Assembly (NCBI GenBank): GCA_003457135.1
Contig: DMSQ01000105.1
Location: 1-12,033 of the forward strand
Length of the DNA: 12,033 nucleotides
Reading direction: 5' to 3'
Origin: Prolixibacteraceae bacterium
GTDB lineage: Bacteria; Bacteroidota; Bacteroidia; Bacteroidales; Prolixibacteraceae
The stretch's first letter is position 1; each line of letters begins with the position of its first letter. A program made the position numbers and the translations under genes. Below the pieces are notes generated by a model that saw only the letters and a program-made list of their open reading frames with translations, had not been told where the DNA came from and searched no databases. Positions 1-6,861 of the stretch are shown here, one piece after another.

Positions 1-56
1 ATGTTAAAAGCGATTTCCCTGGTATATCAAACAAGCTTAATCCCTGGGAGCCATAA
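1..56 (+). CDS. possible 3' end of an upstream gene (partial)
   Basis: The third frame is open from the left edge to a TAA at 54-56. It would encode a hydrophilic tail of 17 residues ending in NKLNPWEP. The composition looks like an ordinary protein C-terminus, and a gene on the same strand would fit the plus-strand layout downstream. A second frame is open from base 1 to a stop at 109-111, but its translation looks less natural. Seventeen residues cannot identify a family, and this may be chance. Confidence 0.28.
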   Translation, partial: VKSDFPGISNKLNPWEP

Positions 57-73
57 AATCATTATATTTCCAC

Positions 74-81
74 TAAATTTG
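74..81 (+). promoter_or_regulatory. candidate -7 promoter box for the ykgJ-like/arfB pair
   Basis: TAAATTTG matches the Bacteroidetes -7 consensus TAnnTTTG exactly and lies 32 bases before the ATG at 114. No clear TTG is visible at the expected -33 distance. The match is short, so chance occurrence in AT-rich DNA is possible. Confidence 0.33.
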
Positions 82-113
82 AAGCTCTTTTACCAGGGGA
101 AATATTTATAATT

Positions 114-731
114 ATGCTGGACAAGATCAGAAAAGTTGAGCGGATTTTTAACCAATTGGATAAGGAAACTGAAAAGTTTAGTAAGCAGTCGGGACTTAAA
201 TGTCTGACGAACTGCAACCTTTGCTGCATGAAAAAAGGCCTGGAGGCAAATGTGCTTGAATTTCTTCCTCTTGCCTACTATCTGGTTAAGAATAATCTTC
301 ATGAAGCAGCCCTCGATCTTATAAATACCAATCCGGAGCACTGCATAAACCTGGCTAAAACCCAGATTCAGGGACAAACAGCCGGATGTTCGATATACAG
401 CCATCGCGGTTTAATTTGCCGGTTATTTGGCTTTTCGGGAGTGCGCGACAAAAATGCAAAACTTGCTGTTTATACTTGTTCCCACATGAAAGCTGAATTC
501 CCGGCAGAATATAAACTGACCCTGGAGAAGATCAATATAAACATGCATATTCCGATTGTTTCAGATTTTTATTATCAGATCTATTACATTGACAGCCAAA
601 TGGCCAGCGATTATAATCCGATCAACGTAAGCATCCGGAAAGCGATTGAAAAAGTTGCTTATTATTATGCATGTAAACCAGTCAGAAAGCCGGGAAAAGT
701 GGAAAAGCTACTCATTAGCAAGGAAACCTGA
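114..731 (+). CDS. YkgJ-family cysteine-cluster protein (putative metal-binding)
   Basis: A 205-residue soluble protein with the C-x3-C-x2-CC signature of the YkgJ / CxxCxxCC family at C30, C34, C37 and C38. The second family hallmark, GC..y..RgliCRlfGF, has C92 and C102, and a further Cys is at 122 (YTCSHM). These cysteines are thought to bind zinc or an iron-sulfur cluster; no member has a well-established reaction, so no substrate can be named. There is no signal peptide or membrane segment, so it should be cytoplasmic. The ATG at 114 is the first in frame and follows an A/T-rich leader. The TGA stop is immediately followed by the arfB ATG, so the two are probably co-transcribed and translationally coupled. 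Family assignment is firm; function is unknown. Confidence 0.88.
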   Translation: MLDKIRKVERIFNQLDKETEKFSKQSGLKCLTNCNLCCMKKGLEANVLEFLPLAYYLVKNNLHEAALDLINTNPEHCINLAKTQIQGQTAGCSIYSHRGLICRLFGFSGVRDKNAKLAVYTCSHMKAEFPAEYKLTLEKININMHIPIVSDFYYQIYYIDSQMASDYNPINVSIRKAIEKVAYYYACKPVRKPGKVEKLLISKET

Positions 732-1148
732 ATGTTGGAAATGACATTAAATATTCCTGACCTGTCAACTGAATTTCAGTTTCTCGCATCCCGGAGCAGT
801 GGCCCCGGAGGGCAGAATGTGAACAAGGTAAATTCGAAAGTTGAACTTCGGTTTGATATTCGGAATTCTCTGTTGCTATCCGAAGATCAGAAATTGATTT
901 TAATTCAAAAATTTGCCGCAAAAATTAGTACAGATGGCATTTTGAGTGTGATTTCACAGCGCCACCGCTCCCAGCTTTCAAATAAAGAAGACGCAGTTAA
1001 CAAGTTTTACCTGATGTTGGCCAAAGCATTAAAACCTGTAAAGCGAAGAAAAAGAACCAGTCCCAGTAAAAGTTCGGTAGAAAAACGGTTGAGCGGAAAG
1101 CGTATTAAAGCAGAAATCAAGCAAAACCGTCAGAAAATTGACGACTAA
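732..1148 (+). CDS. arfB: ArfB/YaeJ-type peptidyl-tRNA hydrolase (ribosome rescue)
   Basis: A 138-residue protein with the class I release-factor catalytic motif in the form SRSSGPGGQNVNKVNSKVELR; the GGQ is at residues 26-28. It lacks the codon-recognition domains of RF1/RF2. A strongly basic tail (about residues 103-138, rich in K/R) corresponds to the ArfB helix that enters the empty mRNA channel. ArfB releases nascent peptides from ribosomes stalled on non-stop or truncated mRNA by hydrolysing the peptidyl-tRNA ester. The length matches E. coli YaeJ (about 140). The start is ATG at 732, abutting the previous gene's TGA, with AAGGAAA upstream; an in-frame ATG at 741 would remove three residues and is an alternative. 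Confidence 0.93.
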   Translation: MLEMTLNIPDLSTEFQFLASRSSGPGGQNVNKVNSKVELRFDIRNSLLLSEDQKLILIQKFAAKISTDGILSVISQRHRSQLSNKEDAVNKFYLMLAKALKPVKRRKRTSPSKSSVEKRLSGKRIKAEIKQNRQKIDD

Positions 1149-1171
1149 GTCTGAAGCTTTATTTATTTTTG
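1138..1171 (+). promoter_or_regulatory. candidate promoter for the mechanosensitive channel gene
   Basis: TATTTTTG at 1164-1171 matches the Bacteroidetes -7 consensus TAnnTTTG. A TTG at 1138-1140 lies 23 bases upstream, near the expected -33 position and inside the end of arfB. The ATG at 1213 is 42 bases after the box. This suggests the channel is transcribed separately from arfB. Predicted from pattern only. Confidence 0.45.
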
Positions 1172-1212
1172 CGAATCAAAATTTTTTCAAATACTGTCGT
1201 TAAATTAAACAC

Positions 1213-2487
1213 ATGCGAGCACTCTATTTACTTCTGAATGATATTTTCCTGGAATTGAATTTTCTGGAAATGTACGCCAGGCTAATGGCTGTTCTGCTGA
1301 CATTTGTCGCCTTAATTCTTTTAGCCGTAATCGTACACTGGATAACTAAAGTAATTATAATCAAGGTAATCCATCGTCTGGTTGAAAAATCCAAAACCGA
1401 CTGGGATGATTATTTACTAAAACACAGGGTATTTCAGTCGTTGTCGCACCTGGCTTCGGCAATGGTTTTTTATTACGCTTCAAATTATTCCGGAATAATA
1501 GAAGTAACCAGCTTTATAAACACTTTTACCAACATTTATTTTGTGATCATTTTTGTAAAGGTGGCTTCAGGAGTAACTAAAGCTGGTAATGATATATACC
1601 AAACGACACCGTACGCGGCGACCCGCTCGATAAAAGGATATATTCAGCTGATCATGATCATGGTCTATTTTATTGCAATCATTTTTATCATCGCATTTAT
1701 TTTTAAAAAATCACCTTTGGTACTTCTGACCGGCCTTACTGCCTTCGCTGCCGTACTTTTGTTTGTTTTTAAAGATACCATTCTGGGACTGGTTGCCAGT
1801 ATTCAGCTATCGGCGAATAAAATGCTTAAACCCGGCGATTGGATCGAGGTTCCCAAACACAACGCCAATGGTACGGTTGTGGATATTTCATTAAATACCG
1901 TGAAAGTGCAAAACGGCGACAAAACCATTTCAACCATTCCAACTTATTCCCTGATTGCCGATTCGTTTATTAATTGGTCGGGAATGGAAGAATCTGAAGG
2001 ACGACGGATCAAACGATCAATCAATATAGATATGAAAAGTGTTCGCTTTTGTGACGAACAAATGCTTGAAAAGTTTAGGCAATTCAGATTAATAAGTAAT
2101 TATGTAGTTGAAAAACAAAAGGAAATTTTGGATCACAATAAAAACCTTGGAATCGAAAATGACCTCGTGCCTAATGGACGGAGACAGACGAATTTAGGAG
2201 TATTCAGGAAGTACCTGGAAGAATACCTCAAAAGTAATCCGAAAATTAATCAGGATATGACATTGCTCGTGCGGCATTTGCAACCTGCAGAAACAGGTCT
2301 GCCCATCGAAATTTATTTATTCAGCAAAGACAAGCAATTAAATGAATATGAAGGTATTCAGGCTGATATTTTCGACCATATTCTGGCAGTTATTCCTGAA
2401 TTTGATCTGCGCGTATTTCAGTCGCCTTCCGGGGATGATATTAAGGACCTTTCAGAAAAAATACCAACAGGAATGATGAGGAATTAA
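1213..2487 (+). CDS. ybdG: YbdG/MscM-type mechanosensitive ion channel (MscS family)
   Basis: A 424-residue inner-membrane protein. Hydrophobic segments lie at about residues 24-48, 75-92, 104-120, 142-164 and 167-190. The last runs into the MscS pore helix and beta domain: LTAFAAVLLFVFKDTILGLVASIQLSANKMLKPGDWIEV is at about 174-213, followed by a G-T-V-V-D-I-S-L-N-T-V segment. The C-terminal part (about 258-405: GRRIKRSI, RRQTNLGVFRKY, DMTLLVRHLQP, GLPIEIY.FS, YEGIQADIFDH, RVFQSPSG) is the extended form seen in YbdG rather than minimal MscS. It should open under membrane tension and release solutes during osmotic downshift. The N-terminal membrane part is of the short YbdG type, without the long periplasmic region of MscK. 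ATG 1213 is the first start after the stop-rich leader. Confidence 0.92.
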   Translation: MRALYLLLNDIFLELNFLEMYARLMAVLLTFVALILLAVIVHWITKVIIIKVIHRLVEKSKTDWDDYLLKHRVFQSLSHLASAMVFYYASNYSGIIEVTSFINTFTNIYFVIIFVKVASGVTKAGNDIYQTTPYAATRSIKGYIQLIMIMVYFIAIIFIIAFIFKKSPLVLLTGLTAFAAVLLFVFKDTILGLVASIQLSANKMLKPGDWIEVPKHNANGTVVDISLNTVKVQNGDKTISTIPTYSLIADSFINWSGMEESEGRRIKRSINIDMKSVRFCDEQMLEKFRQFRLISNYVVEKQKEILDHNKNLGIENDLVPNGRRQTNLGVFRKYLEEYLKSNPKINQDMTLLVRHLQPAETGLPIEIYLFSKDKQLNEYEGIQADIFDHILAVIPEFDLRVFQSPSGDDIKDLSEKIPTGMMRN

Positions 2488-2638
2488 TATTTCAAACTGG
2501 GTTAAATAAAAACTGAAATCAGGTATATTTGCCGACCGGAACAAAAGCATAAAGGAATCGTTTTCGACAATTTTACTTTCATATCATTACAAACAAGATG
2601 TTTTTTAATAAGAATATTTAAAATTTATCATTTTTTTA

Positions 2639-2646
2639 TACTTTTG
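2639..2646 (+). promoter_or_regulatory. candidate -7 box for the Lrp/AsnC pair
   Basis: TACTTTTG fits TAnnTTTG and lies 37 bases before the ATG at 2684, in a very AT-rich stretch. A second perfect match, TATATTTG at 2524-2531, is further upstream and could be an alternative start site. Neither has a convincing -33 TTTG. The rest of 2488-2683 shows no gene or strong terminator. Confidence 0.4.
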
Positions 2647-2683
2647 AGTGTCAAATTTATAAACCTCCGTTATTCTAACTATT

Positions 2684-3163
2684 ATGAATGATCAACATAT
2701 TGAACCACTTCCAAATATTGATGAACTGGATGAAAAAATCCTGAAATTGATAACAAAAAATGCCAGGATTCCTTTTCTTGAAGTTGCCAGGGAATGTGGT
2801 GTTTCCGGGGCTGCCATTCATCAAAGGGTTCAAAGGTTACTAAATCTGGGAGTGGTTTCCGGAAGTGAATTTATTGTGAATCCGCAGAAACTGGGGTATT
2901 TTACCTGCGCCTATATGGGCATTCATCTTGAAAAAGCAAAATTTCATAAGCAAGTTGTTGAAGCATTGATCAATATTCCTGAAATTGTTGAATGCCACTA
3001 CACTACCGGATCGTATGCTATTTTTATTAAGGTACAAACCAAGACCAACAAGCATCTGAAAAAACTGATTGACGAAGATTTTCAGGAGATTGAAGGGATT
3101 GCGCGAACAGAGACATTCATTTCGCTTGAAATGGAGTTTAAACGTCAGGTACCAATTAAATAA
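2684..3163 (+). CDS. Lrp/AsnC-family transcriptional regulator (first of a tandem pair)
   Basis: A 159-residue protein with the standard two-part architecture. An N-terminal AsnC-type helix-turn-helix is at about residues 12-60 (LDEKILKLI, NARIPFLEVARECGVSGAAIHQRV, RLLNLGVVSG), followed by a RAM/Lrp ligand-binding alpha-beta domain at about 75-150 (IPEIVECHYTTGSYAIFIKV, GIARTETFISL). Members bind DNA as octamers or dimers and sense amino acids or other small effectors. The effector and targets cannot be read from sequence. It is followed after 27 bases by a close paralog, so the two are probably one transcript. The acidic N-terminus before the HTH (residues 1-12) is slightly longer than in the paralog. 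Confidence 0.93.
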   Translation: MNDQHIEPLPNIDELDEKILKLITKNARIPFLEVARECGVSGAAIHQRVQRLLNLGVVSGSEFIVNPQKLGYFTCAYMGIHLEKAKFHKQVVEALINIPEIVECHYTTGSYAIFIKVQTKTNKHLKKLIDEDFQEIEGIARTETFISLEMEFKRQVPIK

Positions 3164-3190
3164 TCCGACTAATTCAATTCAAATAGCATC

Positions 3191-3655
3191 ATGACTTTAA
3201 GAAATCAACTGGACGACATTGATCTGAAAATCCTGGATATCATTTCAAAGAACGCACGTACCCCTTTTAAGGATGTTGCTGCAGAAGTGGGCGTTTCAAG
3301 GGCCGCTGTTCACCAGAGAGTTAACCGGATGATTGATTTGCATGTGATTGTTGGTTCGGGCTATCATATTGATCCCAAGAAAATTGATTATAAAACCTGT
3401 ACCTATATTGGTGTATTTCTCGAAAAGGGAAGCTTGTATTCAACAGTTGCTGAGCAATTGAAAGAAATTCCTGAAATTGTTGAATGTCATTATACGACCG
3501 GTCAATATGCCATTTTTGTAAAAGTATATGCCAAAGACAATGAGCATTTACGCGATATTTTGAGCGACAAAATCCAGAAAATCAGCGGAGTTGCCAGCAC
3601 CGAAACATTTATTTCGCTCGACGAAACGTTTAAACGTGAAGTTCCTATTTTTTGA
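3191..3655 (+). CDS. Lrp/AsnC-family transcriptional regulator (second of a tandem pair)
   Basis: A 154-residue paralog of the preceding gene. The two align without gaps from the HTH to the end, with about 80 identities in 149 positions counted by eye. HTH: about residues 9-57 (IDLKILDIISKNARTPFKDVAAEVGVSRAAVHQRV). RAM domain: about 70-150, retaining the IPEIVECHYTTG.YAIF segment and TETFISL.E.FKR.VPI at the end. The recognition helix differs from the first copy (RAAVHQRVNR against GAAIHQRVQR), so the pair may have different operators or form mixed oligomers. It ends 11 bases before the convergent BtuG-like gene; no clear hairpin terminator is seen between them, so transcripts may run into each other. 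Confidence 0.93.
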   Translation: MTLRNQLDDIDLKILDIISKNARTPFKDVAAEVGVSRAAVHQRVNRMIDLHVIVGSGYHIDPKKIDYKTCTYIGVFLEKGSLYSTVAEQLKEIPEIVECHYTTGQYAIFVKVYAKDNEHLRDILSDKIQKISGVASTETFISLDETFKREVPIF

Positions 3656-3666
3656 TTTTGCCTGAC

Positions 3667-4788
3667 TTATTCTGTTATAAAAGCGAAATCTCCCGGCGAA
3701 ATCCCTGCCTTAAAGCTATCGATCAAACTACCTGATGCATCATAGCGATATATCAAACCGTTTTGGCGATGATCAATGGCGTCGCCAATATAAACATCGC
3801 GGTTGGTCGGATCAATTGCCACGCTAAAAAAACCGCCATACAAACTGGTATATTTGGATGTAATAAAAGCCTTTTCAGGAAGGTGTTTTTCAGTTACAGC
3901 CATTTTCCAGACATGTCTGTTCAAAAAGTATAAGGTATCTTTGGTTGGATTGATGCAAAGATTCATCGGACGATCATTCTTGTCAAAACGAAAAGTTCGC
4001 TCAATTTCGTGGGTTTCCGCATTAATTTTCAATAATCCGGCCTGTTCATAGCCATAAGGACTTCCCTCAAATCCTCCGTCAGACAATACCCATATTTTGT
4101 TATCGCGGTCGATAACGATACTGTTTGGCTGCTTAAATACTTCAATTGAATCAACTAACTGGTCAGTATCAGAGTTAATTACCAGTATTTTATTGTCGAA
4201 CGACCAGCAATTGGTAAAAATCAGGTTTTTGTATTGTACCATTTGTTCAGTGGAATGCTGACTGAATTCCGAATTTGAATTCCCGACCGGAATAAAACCT
4301 GTTACCTGAAAAGTAGTCGGATTGAAAATGGTAATTTTCTTTGAATAAAGATCTGTGATATAGGCTTTCTTTTCGTTGATGATATGAACATACCGGGGTG
4401 AGCTTAAACCTGAAATATGCCCTTTGTATTCGCCTGTGCTGTGGTCAATGATATATATTTTGCCTGAATTGTTTATCACAATGAATCCCAGATTTTTCCA
4501 GATGCTCATTGATTGGGCAACATCTCCAAGCGGCACTCCATTTCTAGCCTGAAAGACCTGGTTATATACCCTTTTTGTATCCGGATTATAAAAGGATAAG
4601 GATGAATTGCCATACATGAAATTCCCTTCGTTGACGATGTAAACGCCATGATCTCCCGAAAAATTGAAGAACACCGTATCAACAGGACTTTCAGAGCAGG
4701 AGGAAAACAAAAGGGCAAATAAAATTACAGTAACAAGTTTACCCCTAATCCGTTGACTGAAGTCAACGGCAAAGGATAATTGCTTCAT
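3667..4788 (-). CDS. btuG: BtuG-like YncE/DUF5074 beta-propeller surface lipoprotein
   Basis: About 373 residues from ATG 4788. A type II signal peptide ends at LFALLFSSC, with the lipidated Cys at about residue 31, followed by SES. The mature part is a run of blade-like repeats of the YncE / DUF5074 type (NEGNFMYGNSSLSFYNPDTKRVYN; GKIYIIDHSTGEYKG; ITIFNPTTFQVTGFIPVG; ILVINSDTDQLVDSIEV; PNSIVIDRDNKIWVLSDGG; LLKINAETHEIERTFRF; FFSVAIDPTNRDVYIGDA), consistent with a seven-bladed propeller. In Bacteroides, BtuG proteins of this fold bind B12 with very high affinity and cap BtuB. The position after a BtuB-like receptor in a cobalamin-riboswitch operon supports the same role. Start choice: the frame is open upstream to GTG 4869, which overlaps the btuB stop as GTGA, and has another ATG at 4842. 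ATG 4788 gives the most sensible signal peptide. The n-region contains a REP-like palindrome (4750-4769). Confidence 0.87.
   Translation of the reverse strand: MKQLSFAVDFSQRIRGKLVTVILFALLFSSCSESPVDTVFFNFSGDHGVYIVNEGNFMYGNSSLSFYNPDTKRVYNQVFQARNGVPLGDVAQSMSIWKNLGFIVINNSGKIYIIDHSTGEYKGHISGLSSPRYVHIINEKKAYITDLYSKKITIFNPTTFQVTGFIPVGNSNSEFSQHSTEQMVQYKNLIFTNCWSFDNKILVINSDTDQLVDSIEVFKQPNSIVIDRDNKIWVLSDGGFEGSPYGYEQAGLLKINAETHEIERTFRFDKNDRPMNLCINPTKDTLYFLNRHVWKMAVTEKHLPEKAFITSKYTSLYGGFFSVAIDPTNRDVYIGDAIDHRQNGLIYRYDASGSLIDSFKAGISPGDFAFITE
4750..4769. repeat. REP-like 20-bp palindrome inside a coding region
   Basis: CCGTTGACT - GA - AGTCAACGG: two perfect 9-base arms around two central bases. Read on the minus strand within the BtuG-like gene it encodes the A-V-D-F-S-Q-R part of the signal-peptide n-region. 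The form resembles the short palindromic REP elements mobilised by RAYT (IS200-like) transposases, which are common in intergenic DNA of many Bacteroidetes. From memory similar CCGTTGAC.../...GTCAACGG units recur in such genomes; only one copy is in this window, so the repeat status is inferred. Confidence 0.6.
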
Positions 4789-4865
4789 AATTTTAGCTAA
4801 AGAACAGATGTTCGGTTGCTTATTTTCATATCCATTTTCCATTTTCCCTATTTGCTGAGTTATCT

Positions 4866-6857
4866 TCACTTTTTATATTGAAATTGAACGGTTAGCGAAT
4901 AATACCTGCCGGGCATTGGTCGCCACAGAATGGCCATATAATCGGTGTTAGCCAGATTTTCGATATTGAATGTGAGATCCATCCGAACCGGCTTAAATTC
5001 GAACGCTTTTCCGGCAGACAGGTTGATGAGCCAATAAGGATTAAGCACCTTTTCATAGTCAGATTCAACATTATTGCTCGATGTATATCGTTTCCCGGTG
5101 AACGGAACATTAATTTTAACATACCACGCTTTAAAATTCCCTTCGGCGAAGATATTAGCTTTGTCTTTGGGGATGTATATCAACTGTTTACCTCGTGATT
5201 CATCAACTGAAGGAACAGCATTCAGATTGGAAGTTGCCGAATGCGAATAATTGCCTCTAAAATTAACAGACACAGCCTTCGCAATTTTCATATGAAATGA
5301 TAGCTGAATTTCAATTCCTCTGGCAAATACTTTTCTCATATTACTGGCCTCCCAATAGTATGCTCCGTTGGCTGATGGCTGCCAGACAATCCAATTTTCA
5401 ATTAACGATGCAAATCCCGAAAGTTGTCCCGAAATACTTGTATTTTCATTTTTGCCGGAATATCCAAAGGTCAGGTCTCCGGAATATCCATCTTCAGGTT
5501 TTAAGTCAGAATTTCCGCCCGGAAGCCAATATAAATCATTTAATCCGGGCTGATGATAGTTGAGTGCAAGATTAAATTTTACGGAAGATAAAGGCAATTT
5601 TGATGGAATATATTCAAGTCCAAAAGATGGTATAAAATCTATTAAATGGTTGTTATACAGATCGCTTCTTGAAAGCAATGAAAGTGATACTTCAGAATTT
5701 GCCTGGACAGATATTGAATTCAAAAGTGAAAGTTCAAACCGGTCATGTTCATAACCCAACTTTTGAGCTCGGTCTAATACTGAAACTTGATGATAGGAGG
5801 AATTCAAATTCCAGTTCAAATTAATGAATTCATTGGGATTCCAGTCAAAGTCAATCTGATTGGTATAACTCCGCTCCCTGCTTCGGCTGTCAAAATTTAC
5901 AAACCCAGCTTCGGTACTCGATCTGAAATAATTGATGTCGTTCAGATTTAGTCCAGCCAACCATTTCAGATTACTTTTCGTGGTATGGTACTTCCATGAA
6001 ATAACACCACGGAGATTCTGATCATCTTGTGTTTCCTTTCTGATATCACCTTCAAACGACATTAACTGGGGCAAATTGCGGTGGCTTTGGTAGGCCCACA
6101 ATTTGGCTGAAAAAAAATGACTGTTCTTGCGCGCATATATTTCCTGGAGCACACCCTGTTTGGAGTAACCGGCATTCTTTTGAACCGTTTGGTGCACGGG
6201 TAAAACCCCATAATTAAAATAAGGGAAATCGTTTTTACTTTCATCTGAAAATAAGCGTGTTTTAAATTGAAATTGGCCATTCCCAAATCCCAGATTAAGG
6301 TATTCCTTTTTTGTTGAGAAGCTTTCAAAAGTTTGGACATACCGTAAGCTAAATTGATCAGTCCAGTCTGGCCTGTTACCGATTAAAACGCTTCCGCCTA
6401 AAGCGCCGGAACCTGATTTTATTGAACTTCCTCCATACAAAAGACTTATATCGTCAATAAAATAAACCGGGAACAATGAAAAATCAGCATCTCCGCGCAT
6501 GGGCGAGTTTAACTTTATTCCGTTCCAATAAAGTTGTGTATGTGATGGGGCCGTTCCCCGGAAAGAGGCAGTTGCAGTTGATCCCCTGCCATACGATTTG
6601 ATGAATATCGGTGAAAAGGACGATAATAATTCTGAAATAGTCAGTGTCTTCATCATTTTTAACTCAATGGTATCAACCTGCGTGATGTGCAAACCTGCTT
6701 CAGCAATCGTCCTTTTACCAAAAATCTTTACTTCACGAAGGGCTATGGTGTCGCTAAGTTTTTGGGCATAAATATCTTCTGTACACAACCAAATAAACAG
6801 ACTGCAAAGTATAATTTTAAAACCGAGGCTGATATGAGTTCTGTTTATCGGTTTCAC
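4866..6857 (-). CDS. btuB: BtuB-like TonB-dependent outer-membrane receptor (corrinoid)
   Basis: A 663-residue protein. A Sec signal peptide (about 1-31, ending DIYA) is followed by a TonB-box-like stretch near 38-46 (IALREVKIF). A plug domain is at about 48-165 (TISELLSSFSPIFIKSYG, STATASFRGTAPSHTQLYWNGIKLNSP, GGSSIKSGSGALGGSVLI), then a 22-strand-type barrel to the end. C-terminal hallmarks are NIENLANTDYMAILWRPMPGRYYSLTVQF. The size is close to E. coli BtuB (about 614) and there is no N-terminal carboxypeptidase-like domain or SusD partner, which argues against a glycan (SusC) receptor. It should import cobalamin/corrinoids, powered by TonB-ExbBD. The start is GTG 6857, four bases after the previous stop with AGG just upstream; no in-frame ATG would retain the signal peptide. 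Its TGA overlaps a GTG of the next frame, suggesting coupling. Substrate is inferred from the riboswitch and the BtuG neighbour. Confidence 0.9.
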   Translation of the reverse strand: MKPINRTHISLGFKIILCSLFIWLCTEDIYAQKLSDTIALREVKIFGKRTIAEAGLHITQVDTIELKMMKTLTISELLSSFSPIFIKSYGRGSTATASFRGTAPSHTQLYWNGIKLNSPMRGDADFSLFPVYFIDDISLLYGGSSIKSGSGALGGSVLIGNRPDWTDQFSLRYVQTFESFSTKKEYLNLGFGNGQFQFKTRLFSDESKNDFPYFNYGVLPVHQTVQKNAGYSKQGVLQEIYARKNSHFFSAKLWAYQSHRNLPQLMSFEGDIRKETQDDQNLRGVISWKYHTTKSNLKWLAGLNLNDINYFRSSTEAGFVNFDSRSRERSYTNQIDFDWNPNEFINLNWNLNSSYHQVSVLDRAQKLGYEHDRFELSLLNSISVQANSEVSLSLLSRSDLYNNHLIDFIPSFGLEYIPSKLPLSSVKFNLALNYHQPGLNDLYWLPGGNSDLKPEDGYSGDLTFGYSGKNENTSISGQLSGFASLIENWIVWQPSANGAYYWEASNMRKVFARGIEIQLSFHMKIAKAVSVNFRGNYSHSATSNLNAVPSVDESRGKQLIYIPKDKANIFAEGNFKAWYVKINVPFTGKRYTSSNNVESDYEKVLNPYWLINLSAGKAFEFKPVRMDLTFNIENLANTDYMAILWRPMPGRYYSLTVQFQYKK

Positions 6858-6861
6858 TTGC

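Noticed and set aside
14..102. Inverted repeat TTTCCCTGGTA (14-24) with TACCAGGGGAAA (91-102)
   Set aside because: Needs a one-base bulge and a 66-base loop, and spans a possible gene end and promoter. No known element fits, and chance is a reasonable explanation.
3656..3666. Bidirectional terminator between the second Lrp gene and the BtuG-like gene
   Set aside because: Only 11 bases separate the convergent stops and no stem-loop can be drawn there.
4792..4801. Ten-base palindrome TTTAGCTAAA just before the BtuG-like ATG
   Set aside because: Short, AT-rich and single; palindromes this short are expected by chance.
4789..4869. GTG 4869 or ATG 4842 as the start of the BtuG-like gene
   Set aside because: Both put up to 27 polar residues ahead of an already long signal peptide n-region. 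ATG 4788 is more plausible, although the GTGA overlap with the btuB stop keeps the longer form possible.
5297..5754. Plus-strand open frames inside the BtuB-like gene
   Set aside because: The minus-strand receptor is clear and continuous; these frames have no start context or family resemblance.
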